Assembly: GCF_003096815.1 (NCBI RefSeq)
Contig: NZ_QENY01000024.1
Span: forward strand, 1-46,248
Length of the DNA: 46,248 nucleotides
Source of the DNA: Hallella colorans
GTDB lineage: Bacteria; Bacteroidota; Bacteroidia; Bacteroidales; Bacteroidaceae
Direction: 5' to 3'
Positions 1-9,194 of this stretch are shown here, piece after piece. Position 1 is the stretch's first letter; every line of letters begins with the position of its first letter. The notes beneath the pieces were generated by a model, which saw nothing but the letters and a program-made list of their open reading frames with translations, ran no database searches and was not told where the DNA came from. Position numbers and translations under genes: made by a program.

Positions 1-35
1 CTTTTGCCCATGTTATCTGAGTTTGGGAACAAAAG

Positions 36-43
36 CAAAGATA
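36..43 (-). promoter_or_regulatory. Transposase promoter -7 box in the left IS end
   Basis: The complement reads TATCTTTG, the Bacteroidota -7 consensus. It lies about 25 bases before the presumed transposase ATG (9-11) and just inside the hairpin at 50-81. The middle IS copy has the same arrangement at 27824-27831. Confidence 0.5.
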
Positions 44-49
44 ACAAAA

Positions 50-81
50 AGGGCTGATACCTCGTGAGAAGTGTCAGCCCT
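50..81. terminator. Hairpin near the IS end, likely blocks read-in transcription
   Basis: The arms agggctgatac and gtgtcagccct pair over 11 positions with one G-T pair. Read on the minus strand the stem is followed by a short T run and then by the transposase promoter, so it would stop transcripts entering the element from the wza side. The middle IS copy conserves the same stem at 27838-27869. Confidence 0.55.
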
Positions 82-139
82 AAATTTGTATCTTACCCAA
101 AAGTTTAGCGGACAGTAATATAAATAAACACATTATTTA

Positions 140-171
140 TTTGTACCTTTGGAAATTAAATATTAATTTTG
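140..171 (+). promoter_or_regulatory. Promoter of the wza-like gene
   Basis: TTTG at 140-143, a 20-base spacer, then TAATTTTG at 164-171. This matches the Bacteroidota sigma-ABfr pattern. It begins only 20 bases beyond the IS end, so the gene keeps its own promoter despite the insertion next to it. Confidence 0.55.
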
Positions 172-205
172 CAAAAAATATGCCTGACAACAGCCATTTG
201 ACAAT

Positions 206-1003
206 ATGAAGAAATTTTTAATCTCATTCCTTTTTATAACAACGGCCCTGCTTCTTGGCAGTTGTTCAAGCAGCAAACATGTTGCTTATTTCAAAAACAT
301 CGACACCATCAGCTTAGCCGCGTCAAGAGGTTTGTATGATGCTCACATCATGCCCAAAGACCAACTCACCATCACCGTGATGACCACCAATCCCGAAGCC
401 TCGGCCCCTTTCAATCTCACGGTGGGAAGCACTGTAAGCACTGGTGGGCAGCTTGCCTCCTCTTCACAATCATTACAAGGCTATCTTGTCGACAATGAGG
501 GCAACATCAACTTCCCCATCATTGGCGAATTGCATGTGGCTGGCAAGACCAAGACAGAATGTGAGGATATGATTAAAGAAAAAATCAGGCCATACCTGAA
601 TGAGAAAGAAAATCCCATCGTAACCGTTCGGATGGCCAGTTATCGCGTCACCGTTATCGGCGAAGTTGGCTCACCCAAAGTCATCCCTGTCACAACAGAG
701 AAGATGAGTATCATCGAGGCGCTCGCGTCGGCTGGTGACCTTAGCATATACGGCAAGCGAAACAACGTGCTTTTGATACGCGAAGACGCCACGGGAGAAA
801 AACATGCCACCCGCATCAATCTCAACGATGGCAACATTTTCAATTCGCCGTATTATTATCTCCAGCAAAACGACATTATCTATGTTGAGCCAAACTCCAC
901 CAAAGCCAAAAACTCCAGCATCGGCTCAAGCACCACACTATGGTTCTCTGTGGTTGGCTTGATAACTTCCACCGCCTCGTTATTGTTCAACATATTGAGA
1001 TAA
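206..1003 (+). CDS. Polysaccharide export lipoprotein, Wza/BexD-like
   Basis: Outer-membrane export protein for capsule or exopolysaccharide, 265 aa. It starts with a lipoprotein signal peptide ending LLLGSC, with the lipidated Cys at residue 20. A Poly_export domain follows (about 35-145, including the typical LxxxGYLVDNEGNINFPxIG strand), then a SLBB domain (about 148-235) with VTVIGEV. A hydrophobic C-terminal helix (about 243-262) probably spans the outer membrane. In other Bacteroidota such genes sit beside a Wzc-type tyrosine kinase and glycosyltransferases. Here the upstream side is an IS end and the downstream gene is carA, so any partners lie outside the window or were separated by the insertion. 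The ATG start is supported by the signal peptide and by the promoter 35 bases upstream. The family call is firm; the polysaccharide exported is unknown. Confidence 0.85.
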   Translation: MKKFLISFLFITTALLLGSCSSSKHVAYFKNIDTISLAASRGLYDAHIMPKDQLTITVMTTNPEASAPFNLTVGSTVSTGGQLASSSQSLQGYLVDNEGNINFPIIGELHVAGKTKTECEDMIKEKIRPYLNEKENPIVTVRMASYRVTVIGEVGSPKVIPVTTEKMSIIEALASAGDLSIYGKRNNVLLIREDATGEKHATRINLNDGNIFNSPYYYLQQNDIIYVEPNSTKAKNSSIGSSTTLWFSVVGLITSTASLLFNILR

Positions 1004-1034
1004 TTAAAAACTTGGATAAAATTATTAATCCTGA

Positions 1035-1100
1035 ATATATGAAAAATGGAATATTAATCATTACGTCCGCGTAATCATTAATATTCCATTTTTCATATAT
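1035..1100. repeat. Near-perfect 31-bp inverted repeat with a 4-base loop
   Basis: Left arm 1035-1065, loop tccg 1066-1069, right arm 1070-1100, with a single mismatch in 31 pairs. It starts 32 bases after the wza stop and ends 108 bases before carA. It could act as a terminator for wza, but the stem is far longer than usual and has no T run after it. A miniature transposable element is the other reading. Confidence 0.8.
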
Positions 1101-1208
1101 TTCCACCGCGATTGTAGGTTTCTGCGACAGCCTACCACCCAAACATGCACCCCTACATGTCCGCAAGCACAACAACAAACAGTCTAAAAAAAGAAAATAA
1201 GCGACAAG

Positions 1209-2285
1209 ATGAAGAACGTTACTTTAGTATTATCAGACGGAACAAAGTTTCATGGTCAATCCTTCGGCTATGACGCGCCCGTTGCCGGCGAAGTAGTTTT
1301 CAACACGGCCATGATGGGCTATCCAGAGTCGCTCACCGACCCATCATATGCCGGACAGTTAATGACCCTTACCTTTCCATTGGTAGGCAACTATGGCGTT
1401 CCACCCTTCACCACAGAGGCTAACGGCCTGCCCACGTTCATGGAGAGCGACAAGATCCATGCTTCGGCTATCATTGTGGCCGACTATTGCGAGGCATACA
1501 GCCATTGGAACGCCGTGGAGAGCTTAGGCGATTGGCTCAAACGAGAGCACGTGCCCGGCATCACAGGCATAGACACACGCCAGCTCACCAAAGTGCTGCG
1601 CGATCATGGCGTGATGATGGGGCAGATTATATTCGATGATGAACCTGACAACATTCCGCAAGCAGATTATGAGGGAGTGAACTTCGTGGACCAAGTGTCA
1701 TGCAAAGAGGTTGTCAAATACAATGAGGGAGCTGGCAAAAAAGTGGTTCTCGTGGATTGTGGCGTCAAGGCCAACATCATTCGAAGCCTTGTCAAACGTG
1801 GCGTGGAAGTCATCAGGGTGCCTTGGAACTACGACTATACAGCCATGAGCTATGACGGACTCTTCTTAGCCAACGGTCCCGGCGACCCCGATACTTGTCA
1901 AGCCGCCGTGGATATCATTCGCAAGCACATGAGCATCAGCTCTAAACCCATCTGTGGCATCTGTATGGGCAACCAGCTCTTGGGCAAGGCAGCGGGAGCC
2001 AATATCTACAAACTCAAATACGGACATCGCAGTCACAACCAGCCCGTGCGCATGGTGGGCACGGAGAGATGCTATATAACATCCCAAAATCATGGCTACG
2101 CTGTCGACACGTCAACGCTTGATGACGATTGGCAGGAACTTTTCGTAAACATGAACGATGGGTCAAACGAAGGCATACGCCACAAGACCAACCCTTGGTT
2201 CACCAGCCAATTCCACCCGGAGGCTTGCGCCGGGCCAGTAGACACCATGTTCATGTTCGACAAATTCATTGAAACTTTAAAGTAA
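1209..2285 (+). CDS. carA: Carbamoyl-phosphate synthase small (glutaminase) subunit
   Basis: Hydrolyses glutamine and passes ammonia to CarB, giving carbamoyl phosphate for pyrimidines and arginine; cytoplasmic. The 358 aa length is normal. The N-terminal CPSase_sm domain (1-135) carries the GYPESLTDPSYAGQ motif. A class I glutamine amidotransferase domain follows (about 178-355), with nucleophile Cys252 in GICMGNQ and the His336/Glu338 pair in SQFHPEA. The nucleophile-elbow motif reads CMGNQ where CLGHQ is usual. carB follows after 8 bases, so the two are co-transcribed. I found no convincing promoter between the hairpin at 1035-1100 and the start. Confidence 0.97.
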   Translation: MKNVTLVLSDGTKFHGQSFGYDAPVAGEVVFNTAMMGYPESLTDPSYAGQLMTLTFPLVGNYGVPPFTTEANGLPTFMESDKIHASAIIVADYCEAYSHWNAVESLGDWLKREHVPGITGIDTRQLTKVLRDHGVMMGQIIFDDEPDNIPQADYEGVNFVDQVSCKEVVKYNEGAGKKVVLVDCGVKANIIRSLVKRGVEVIRVPWNYDYTAMSYDGLFLANGPGDPDTCQAAVDIIRKHMSISSKPICGICMGNQLLGKAAGANIYKLKYGHRSHNQPVRMVGTERCYITSQNHGYAVDTSTLDDDWQELFVNMNDGSNEGIRHKTNPWFTSQFHPEACAGPVDTMFMFDKFIETLK

Positions 2286-2293
2286 AACACAAG

Positions 2294-5200
2294 ATGAAAG
2301 ATACAGCTATCAAGAAAGTGTTGTTGTTGGGTTCGGGCGCGCTGAAGATTGGCGAGGCTGGCGAATTTGACTATTCTGGCTCACAAGCGCTCAAGGCTTT
2401 GCGCGAGGAGGGTATAGAGACCGTGCTCATCAATCCAAATATCGCCACCGTCCAAACTTCAGAAGGCGTGGCCGACCAAATATATTTCTTGCCCGTTCAG
2501 CCTTATTTCGTGGAGCGCGTCATTGAGAAAGAGCGTCCCGATGGCATCCTGCTCAGTTTTGGCGGGCAAACAGCGCTCAACTGTGGCGTGCAGCTATACG
2601 AGAGTGGCGTGTTGGAAAAATATCATGTCAAGGTGCTTGGCACGCCCGTGCGCGCCATCATGGACACCGAGGACAGAGAGTTGTTCGTGGAGAAACTGAA
2701 CCAAATCAAAGTAAAGACCATCAAGAGCGAGGCTTGTGAGAATATGTCAGAGTCGCTCCAAGCGGCCCACGACCTTGGCTATCCAGTCATCGTTCGCGCC
2801 GCCTACGCTTTGGGAGGACTTGGCTCTGGCTTTGCCAACAACGATGACGAACTGCGCAAGATCTGTGAGAAAGCATTTGCTTTCTCGCCCCAAGTGCTTG
2901 TGGAGAAAAGCCTGAAGGGATGGAAAGAAATAGAATACGAGGTGGTGCGCGACCGTTACGACAACTGCATCACGGTGTGTAACATGGAGAATTTTGACCC
3001 GCTCGGCATTCACACCGGCGAGTCTATCGTTATCGCTCCGTCACAGACACTTTCCAACAGCGAGTACCATAAGTTGCGCGAATTGAGCATCAAGATAGTG
3101 CGCCACATCGGCATTGTAGGCGAGTGTAACGTGCAGTACGCGTTCGACCCGGCCAGTGAGGATTATCGTGTCATCGAGGTGAACGCCCGATTGAGCCGCA
3201 GCTCGGCCTTGGCCTCCAAAGCCACAGGCTATCCTTTGGCCTTTGTAGCCGCCAAGTTGGGCATGGGGTACGGGCTTTTCGAGCTGAAAAACTCGGTTAC
3301 CAAGACCACGAGCGCGTTTTTCGAGCCTGCCTTGGACTATGTGGTTTGCAAGATACCGCGGTGGGACCTCTCCAAGTTCAAAGGCGTGGACCGTGAGCTT
3401 GGCTCAAGCATGAAAAGCGTGGGCGAAGTGATGGCCATAGGGCGCAACTTCGAGGAGGCCATCCAGAAAGGCTTGCGCATGATCGGTCAAGGCATGCACG
3501 GCTTCGTGGAGAACAAAGAGTTGGAGATTGACGATATCGAGGCGGCTCTCCAAGAACCCACTGACAAACGCATTTTCGTAATCTCCAAAGCCATGCACAG
3601 AGGTTATTCCATCGACCAAATACACGACTTGACAAAAATAGACAAATGGTTCTTGTACAAACTCAAGCATATTATCGACATTGACGAGACACTTGGAAAG
3701 GCCAATATTAACACCCTCGGCGCTGAGCTTCTGCGCGAGGCCAAGGTGTATGGGTTCACCGATTTCCAAGTTGCGCGCGCCATCGGGTTGGAACAAGAGA
3801 TGAACATGCACCAAGCCGTGCTTGTGGTACGCCGCCTGCGCAAGCAATATGGCATCGTTCCCGTGGTAAAACAGATAGACACTTTGGCCGCGGAGTATCC
3901 CGCGCAGACCAACTACCTGTATTTGACCTATGCTGGCGTGGCCAATGACGTGACCTTCTCCAACGACAAACGCTCCATCATTGTGCTTGGCTCGGGCGCC
4001 TATCGTATCGGCAGCTCGGTGGAGTTCGACTGGTGTGGGGTACAAGCGTTAAACACCATACGCAAGCAGGGTTACCGCAGCATAATGATTAATTACAATC
4101 CCGAGACCGTATCGACCGACTATGACATGTGCGATCGGCTCTACTTTGATGAGTTGACCTTCGAGCGAGTCATGGACATCATCGAGGCCGAAAACCCGCA
4201 CGGCGTCATCGTGTCCACGGGCGGGCAGATTCCTAACAACCTGGCCATGTATTTGGACGCGGAGAACGTGCCCATCCTCGGAACATCGGCCAAGGATATT
4301 GACAACGCAGAAGACCGCGCCAAGTTCTCAAGTATGCTCACCCGCAACGGCATAAATCAGCCCGAATGGAGCGCGCTGACTTCGATGGCCGACATTGAGC
4401 AATTCGTGGACCGCGTGGGCTTTCCTGTCTTGGTACGCCCAAGCTACGTACTTTCGGGCGCTGCCATGAACGTATGCTCCAACAAAGAAGAATTGGTGCG
4501 TTTCCTCAAATTGGCGGCCAACGTGAGCGAGGACCATCCCGTGGTGGTGTCCAAGTTTATCGAGCACGCCAAGGAGATAGAGATGGACGCCGTCGCCAAG
4601 GATGGCGAGATACTGGCATACGCCATCTCTGAGCACATCGAGTTTGCCGGCGTGCACTCCGGCGACGCCACCATCCAGTTTCCACCACAGAAGCTATACA
4701 TTGAGACCGTGCGCCGAATTAAACGCATCAGCCGCCAAATAGCCAAGGAATTGCATATCTCCGGACCTTTCAACATACAATACATGGCACGCGAGAACGA
4801 CATCCTTGTCATCGAGTGCAACCTGCGCGCGAGCCGCTCGTTCCCCTTCGTGTCTAAAGTGCTGAAACTAAATCTCATCGATTTGGCCACCAAGGTGATG
4901 CTCGGCGTGCCTGTCGAGAAACCCAACAAAAACCTCTTTGACCTTGACTACGTGGGCATCAAAGCCAGCCAGTTCTCGTTTAACCGTTTGCAGAAAGCCG
5001 ACCCCGTGCTTGGTGTCGACATGAGTTCCACTGGCGAGGTGGGCTGTCTCGGCGACGACACCAACCAAGCGTTGCTCAAAAGCATGCTCTCCGTGGGGCA
5101 GCGCATACCCAAACACACCGTCCTGCTCTCAACGGGTGGAGCCAAGCAGAAAGCCGAGATGCTCGACGCGGCCAAGATGCTGATAGACCACGGCTATGAG

Positions 5201-5515
5201 CTGTACGCCACAAGCGGAACCTCCAAGTATCTCGAGGAAAATGGCATACCAAACACCTTGGTGTATTGGCCATCTGACGAGGACAAGGAGCCGCAGGCTT
5301 TGACACTGCTCCACGAAAAAAAGATAGACATGGTGGTCAACATTCCAAAAGACTTGACCACCCACGAACTGACCAACGGTTACAAAATCAGGCGCGCGGC
5401 CATCGACCTCAACGTGCCGGTTATCACTAACAGCCGTTTAGCCGGGGCATATATCACCGCTTTTTGCACCTTGGAGCCAAAAGACATTGACATCAAGGCG
5501 TGGGGCGAATACTAA
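2294..5515 (+). CDS. carB: Carbamoyl-phosphate synthase large subunit
   Basis: Makes carbamoyl phosphate from bicarbonate, ammonia and two ATP. The 1073 aa match the family. Two ATP-grasp halves are visible: the carboxyphosphate half (about 1-400, opening KKVLLLGSGALKIGEAGEFDYSG, with the VIEVNARLSRSSALASKATGYPLA block) and the carbamoyl half (about 550-935, opening IIVLGSGAYRIGSSVEFDWC, with VIECNLRASRSFPFVSK). An oligomerisation domain lies between them, and an MGS-like allosteric domain (about 940-1073) closes the protein. It lies 8 bases after carA and ends before a strong terminator at 5641-5679. Confidence 0.97.
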   Translation: MKDTAIKKVLLLGSGALKIGEAGEFDYSGSQALKALREEGIETVLINPNIATVQTSEGVADQIYFLPVQPYFVERVIEKERPDGILLSFGGQTALNCGVQLYESGVLEKYHVKVLGTPVRAIMDTEDRELFVEKLNQIKVKTIKSEACENMSESLQAAHDLGYPVIVRAAYALGGLGSGFANNDDELRKICEKAFAFSPQVLVEKSLKGWKEIEYEVVRDRYDNCITVCNMENFDPLGIHTGESIVIAPSQTLSNSEYHKLRELSIKIVRHIGIVGECNVQYAFDPASEDYRVIEVNARLSRSSALASKATGYPLAFVAAKLGMGYGLFELKNSVTKTTSAFFEPALDYVVCKIPRWDLSKFKGVDRELGSSMKSVGEVMAIGRNFEEAIQKGLRMIGQGMHGFVENKELEIDDIEAALQEPTDKRIFVISKAMHRGYSIDQIHDLTKIDKWFLYKLKHIIDIDETLGKANINTLGAELLREAKVYGFTDFQVARAIGLEQEMNMHQAVLVVRRLRKQYGIVPVVKQIDTLAAEYPAQTNYLYLTYAGVANDVTFSNDKRSIIVLGSGAYRIGSSVEFDWCGVQALNTIRKQGYRSIMINYNPETVSTDYDMCDRLYFDELTFERVMDIIEAENPHGVIVSTGGQIPNNLAMYLDAENVPILGTSAKDIDNAEDRAKFSSMLTRNGINQPEWSALTSMADIEQFVDRVGFPVLVRPSYVLSGAAMNVCSNKEELVRFLKLAANVSEDHPVVVSKFIEHAKEIEMDAVAKDGEILAYAISEHIEFAGVHSGDATIQFPPQKLYIETVRRIKRISRQIAKELHISGPFNIQYMARENDILVIECNLRASRSFPFVSKVLKLNLIDLATKVMLGVPVEKPNKNLFDLDYVGIKASQFSFNRLQKADPVLGVDMSSTGEVGCLGDDTNQALLKSMLSVGQRIPKHTVLLSTGGAKQKAEMLDAAKMLIDHGYELYATSGTSKYLEENGIPNTLVYWPSDEDKEPQALTLLHEKKIDMVVNIPKDLTTHELTNGYKIRRAAIDLNVPVITNSRLAGAYITAFCTLEPKDIDIKAWGEY

Positions 5516-5640
5516 GCAGGTTGGGTGGAGAGCACTTGAAAGCAATGACACGGAACTCTCCCACCCCACCCCTTTGAGCCACAAGCACTTGTTGGGAGTT
5601 TGGATCTTTTAAGCCATGTCTTGTCCCAACAAACCCTCCT

Positions 5641-5679
5641 AAAGAGCGATTGGCGGTCAACTTGCCATTCGCTCTTTTT
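5641..5679 (+). terminator. Rho-independent terminator of the car operon
   Basis: Arms AAAGAGCGA and TCGCTCTTT, extended by TGGC/GCCA after one T-T mismatch, with an 8-9 base loop and a T run on the plus strand. It lies 126 bases past the carB stop. Confidence 0.85.
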
Positions 5680-6246
5680 GTGAAAAGACAGTGCGCATGC
5701 GCGATCAATACACATGCGCGCTATCAAAGAATATGATGAAAATATATGACAAAAGGTCTCAAATGCTGGGCGTATTTGCAAACGGCATGTATCAAGGTCA
5801 CAAATACGCCAAGCATTTGAGTTTTTCGCAAACCGCTTATACTCATAATATTATAAGCGTCGCAACGTGTTTTCTGGGAAAAAGTTTTATCAACGTTTTG
5901 CCATTCAATACTAATGGCGGCTCGTTCAGGGCTTAAAGGCAAGGTCATTAAGACCAAAACGCAGCGTCATCAAGGCCTAAACGAAACACGATAAGGCACT
6001 CATCGCACACTGCTGACAAAAATATAAGCGCAAAAAGGGCATCTTGCGTAACACAAGACGGTGGCTGCCGTTCCAAAACGAGACTATCGCAAGCATCGTT
6101 TTTCGTGACTAATATCTTACAATACAAATGCTTGTGTACATTCCAAGGTGGTCAATATAACGAGACCAAAATATACCGAAGGCACGCCAAGCTGCGTCTC
6201 TCGCTATCGATATGGGTAAAAATGGCCGCCCCAAGACAACCTGCGT
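5680..6246. other. Gene-free stretch with inverted repeats; homologous to 41261-41612
   Basis: No credible gene. Three things stand out: an inverted repeat at 5758-5821, a short perfect one at 5834-5859 (arms cgcttata/tataagcg), and sequence similarity to the region after the gcv operon. Bases 5737-5810 align without gaps to 41265-41338 (50 of 74 identical by hand count). Further on, 5986-6007 and 6022-6047 resemble 41434-41448 and 41580-41612 in reverse orientation. The last 200 bases before the TPR gene show nothing else I recognise. Confidence 0.55.
5758..5821. repeat. 21-bp inverted repeat with a 22-base loop
   Basis: Left arm 5758-5778 and right arm 5801-5821 pair with one mismatch (20 of 21). 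There is no gene on either strand and the terminator of the car operon lies upstream, so a small structured RNA or a repeat-element core is more likely than an operon terminator. Confidence 0.75.
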
Positions 6247-7326
6247 CTACCGAGCGCCATATTGAGCCAGCTGCGCTTTAGCCTTGGAAACCAGAAGTTT
6301 GTTCTGCCCATCATCTTTCAGCCGTACAGCCTTTGAGAGAAAAAGTTGTAGGTATAGCTTGGCTTTCAAATCGTTTTTTGAGGCTATGTACATCTGTGCC
6401 GCATTGTAGTAGTTGACGGGTGTGTCTTCGTCATCGTACAAAAGACTTAGTTCGAAAGCGCGCCCAGCGGCCTCGTATTGGCTGTGCTGAAAATGTAAAT
6501 CAGCCATCTTTTTGTATATGTCGCACATCCTTGCCCTCGGCGTGGCGGTCTCGATGGCACGATTGAAATGCTCCAGCGCCAAGGAGTCCATGTAAAGCTC
6601 TTTCTCAACCAATGCCAAACGGTAGAAACACGTGGCGTTATTATCTTTGAACTTGGAGGCTCGGGTTAGATGGTAGTGTGCTTTGGGATAGTTGGCATAC
6701 TGGGAAAAATGCTCATAACAAAGACCAAGTACGAAGTTGGAAATAAAATTGTCATAGCCTTGAGCTATCAACTTATTGTACACAGGAATAGCCTCATCGT
6801 ACCTGAACTGCAAATATAACGAATAGGCGTAGGCTTTGTTCACGTACAGATTGGTGGAGTCGCATTGGGTGATATAGCTTTTTGCCACAGCCTCCGCCTT
6901 GCCCGGCATGTTGTTGTCATTGTAATAAGTGGCAAGCGAGCCAACAATCTCGCTGTCGTATGGGTATGTAGCCACGATACGGTCGCCCCAATAAGCCGTT
7001 TTGTCCTTGTCGCCCATATCTAACATGCAGTAATAGTACATACGCATATCCTTGTGGTTCACACTATCCCGCGGTATATTGTCGAGGCATGACACGCAAG
7101 CCATATTGTCGGCAGATTGGCGGTAACACGAAGCCAACTGCCTGCGCACATCCACATTCGAAGGATTGAGCGCAATGCTTTGTTGGTAATATTGCGTGGC
7201 ATGGAACACGTCATACGCGCGCATGCAACTATCGCCCTTATGTTTGAATATAGCCCAATCATTATCAGCATGCGCGAAAAGTGGAGCCATGAGGCTGAAA
7301 AATGTGATTAATAAAAAGGATTTCAT
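6247..7326 (-). CDS. Secreted tetratricopeptide-repeat protein
   Basis: 359 aa beginning with a clear signal peptide (MKSFLLITFF...PLFAHA, cleavage near residue 20), so periplasmic or surface-exposed. The rest consists of helical TPR-type repeats: AYDVFHATQYYQQSIALNPSN near 38, then further units with the A-x3-Y-x-A pattern around 160-300, for example PKAHYHLTRASKF and ALEHFNRAIE. It probably acts as a protein-binding scaffold; no catalytic motif is visible. It stands alone on the minus strand, with a consensus promoter at 7387-7418. The partner and role are unknown. Confidence 0.75.
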   Translation of the reverse strand: MKSFLLITFFSLMAPLFAHADNDWAIFKHKGDSCMRAYDVFHATQYYQQSIALNPSNVDVRRQLASCYRQSADNMACVSCLDNIPRDSVNHKDMRMYYYCMLDMGDKDKTAYWGDRIVATYPYDSEIVGSLATYYNDNNMPGKAEAVAKSYITQCDSTNLYVNKAYAYSLYLQFRYDEAIPVYNKLIAQGYDNFISNFVLGLCYEHFSQYANYPKAHYHLTRASKFKDNNATCFYRLALVEKELYMDSLALEHFNRAIETATPRARMCDIYKKMADLHFQHSQYEAAGRAFELSLLYDDEDTPVNYYNAAQMYIASKNDLKAKLYLQLFLSKAVRLKDDGQNKLLVSKAKAQLAQYGAR

Positions 7327-7386
7327 TGGCGATTTAAATTAACAGATTCTTTTGCGAAGGAAATAAAAAGTTGATACTGACAAAGA

Positions 7387-7418
7387 CAAAGTTAACGAGA
7401 AAAAATGATAAAGAACAA
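7387..7418 (-). promoter_or_regulatory. Promoter of the TPR gene
   Basis: On the minus strand TTG (complement of 7416-7418), a 21-base spacer, then TAACTTTG (complement of 7387-7394). The expected transcript starts about 50 bases before the ATG at 7326. Confidence 0.6.
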
Positions 7419-7758
7419 TTTTTAGAAAAAAAACATGTTTACAAAACAACTTTATTGGTTAAAAATAGCAATGGACAGGATAGCTTGAGGACTGTTGCAA
7501 ACCGTGCCAAAAAAGCGAAAATAGACGACCGACCATTCTCAACGTGATTGTCCACCAATATAGTTTCATCAAAAAAAACTTGCAATACCATGCTACACCC
7601 TCGTTCCGGATTGATGTCTGAACAAGATTTTTCTGCTGCCGTAAAATCGCTTATTATAAACATTGTGGAGTTTATCGCACTGAAAGTCAAACAAAAAAGG
7701 GGAGAAAATACAAACGTATAAGTGATGATTTGCCTTATAAAAGTAACAGATTAAAAAT
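7419..7758. other. Gene-free stretch between the hisS terminator and the TPR gene
   Basis: Nothing convincing. One plus-strand reading frame of 43 codons (7590-7721, with a second Met giving 35 codons) has a plausible helical, basic composition, but I see no promoter or ribosome binding site for it. I do not call it a gene. Confidence 0.3.
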
Positions 7759-7793
7759 AAGGTTGCCGTTAAATAAAACTTAACGGCAACCTT
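7759..7793 (-). terminator. Terminator of the rep-hisS operon
   Basis: A perfect 14-bp stem (7759-7772 with 7780-7793) and 7-base loop. Read on the minus strand the stem is followed by tatttttaatc, a T-rich tail. It lies 22 bases past the hisS stop. Confidence 0.88.
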
Positions 7794-7815
7794 ATCTATA
7801 CACGACATCTAACGC

Positions 7816-9186
7816 TTATTGTTTGTTGACGGTCTCGATAAGCTCGTCCGCAGTCAACAACAACTGTTCTCCCGTAGCCATATTCTTTAGCGTAACCTTG
7901 CCCTCCGCCATCTCATTATCACCGGCCAAAGCCACATACGCTATATTTTTGGTATTGGCATAAGTCATCTGTTTTTTCATTTTGGCCTTGTCTGGATAAA
8001 TTTCCGTGCGTATTCCGGCAGCTCTCGCCTTGGCCACCAAAGGCATGCAATAAGCCGTTTCCTTGTCACCAAAATTGATAAAAAGCAATTGCGTGGTTGC
8101 CACGGCATCCTTGGGATAAAGGTCAAGCGTGTTGAGCACGTCATAAATGCGGTCGGCACCAAACGATATGCCTACACCGGAAAGGCCCGGCATGCCAAAT
8201 ATACCGGTGAGATTGTCGTATCGGCCACCACCAGTGATAGAGCCCATAGGCGTGTCAAGGGCTTTAACCTCAAAGATAGCACCCGTGTAATAATTCAACC
8301 CGCGAGCCAAGGTGAGGTCCAACTGTATTTCGTTGTGAAGGCCAACTGCCTGTAATGTGTTCAGGATAAAACGAGATTCTTCCACCCCCTTCAGTCCTGT
8401 TTCCGATGTTTTAAGAACTTCCGCGATGGTATCCAATTTCTCATTGTTGCTTCCTTGGAACGCAATGATAGGCTGAAGGCGTGCGATAGCATCCTCGGCT
8501 ATACCGGCATTACGCAATTCCTCATTGACATTGTCAATACCAATCTTGTCCAATTTATCTATAGCAACAGTGATATCGATGATTTTCTCGGACTCGCCAA
8601 TAACCTCTGCAATGCCGGTAAGTATCTTCCTGTTGTTGATTTTGATTTGTACGTTGACGCCAAATTTTTGGAAAACAGTATCGACAATCTGCATCAACTC
8701 CACTTCATTGAGCAGAGAGTCGGAGCCAACGATATCCGCGTCACATTGGTAAAATTCGCGATACCGTCCTTTTTGTGGTCGGTCAGCGCGCCAAACAGGT
8801 TGGATTTGATAACGCTTGAATGGCATTTGGAGTTCTTCACGATGCATCACCACGTATCTGGCGAAAGGAACCGTGAGGTCGTATCGCAAGCCCTTTTCGC
8901 ACAATTTGGTCTGAAGATACAGCGTGTTACGCTCTTGAAGCTCCTCGTCCGTGATACCTTTAAAATAGTCACCAGAGTTCAACACTTTGAAAAGTAGCCT
9001 GTCACCTTCCTCTCCATATTTGCCCATGAGGGTGCGAAGCGTCTCCATAGCCGGTGTCTCTATTTGTTGAAAACCGTATAGAGCATAGACTTCTTTGATG
9101 GTGTCGAAGATATAATTGCGTTTGGCCATCTCGTCAGGGCCAAAATCTCGGGTGCCCTTAGGGATGGATGGTTTGTTGTTTCCCAT
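7816..9186 (-). CDS. hisS: Histidyl-tRNA synthetase
   Basis: Charges tRNA-His with histidine; class II synthetase, 456 aa. Visible signatures are the N-terminal KGTRDFGP, motif 2 in [21 protein letters not shown] (about residues 118-140), the histidine-binding [15 protein letters not shown] block (about 295-310) and [12 protein letters not shown]-terminal anticodon-binding domain (about 365-456) follows. It is the last gene of the minus-strand operon, 8 bases after purA and directly before the terminator at 7759-7793. Confidence 0.96.
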   Translation of the reverse strand: MGNNKPSIPKGTRDFGPDEMAKRNYIFDTIKEVYALYGFQQIETPAMETLRTLMGKYGEEGDRLLFKVLNSGDYFKGITDEELQERNTLYLQTKLCEKGLRYDLTVPFARYVVMHREELQMPFKRYQIQPVWRADRPQKGRYREFYQCDADIVGSDSLLNEVELMQIVDTVFQKFGVNVQIKINNRKILTGIAEVIGESEKIIDITVAIDKLDKIGIDNVNEELRNAGIAEDAIARLQPIIAFQGSNNEKLDTIAEVLKTSETGLKGVEESRFILNTLQAVGLHNEIQLDLTLARGLNYYTGAIFEVKALDTPMGSITGGGRYDNLTGIFGMPGLSGVGISFGADRIYDVLNTLDLYPKDAVATTQLLFINFGDKETAYCMPLVAKARAAGIRTEIYPDKAKMKKQMTYANTKNIAYVALAGDNEMAEGKVTLKNMATGEQLLLTADELIETVNKQ

Positions 9187-9194
9187 TCTCTTTG

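Larger units (their letters stand above)
1..120 (-). mobile_element. Right end of an IS4-family element (partial, cut by window edge)
   Basis: Positions 102-120 read as a terminal inverted repeat whose complement (tattactgtccgctaaact) resembles the ends of the IS copy at 26613-27910 and of the one starting at 46154. Inside it come the same hairpin (50-81) and the same minus-strand -7 box TATCTTTG (complement of 36-43) found in the middle copy. A minus-strand ATG at 9-11 (Met-Gly-Lys...) is the likely start of the transposase, which runs out of the window to the left. The end sequence differs from the other copies, so this is a related but not identical element. Confidence 0.75.

Noticed and set aside
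5691..5936. 81-codon open frame after the car operon
   Set aside because: It runs through the 21-bp inverted repeat and has no family likeness, promoter or ribosome binding site.
7590..7721. 43-codon plus-strand frame with plausible composition
   Set aside because: No promoter, no known family and no neighbour to support it; kept as a remark under the gene-free stretch.
8455..8997. 180-codon open frame opposite hisS
   Set aside because: It lies entirely antisense to a highly conserved synthetase gene, and its sequence follows the codon structure of hisS. The same holds for other long frames opposite carB, lpd, gcvPB and thrA.
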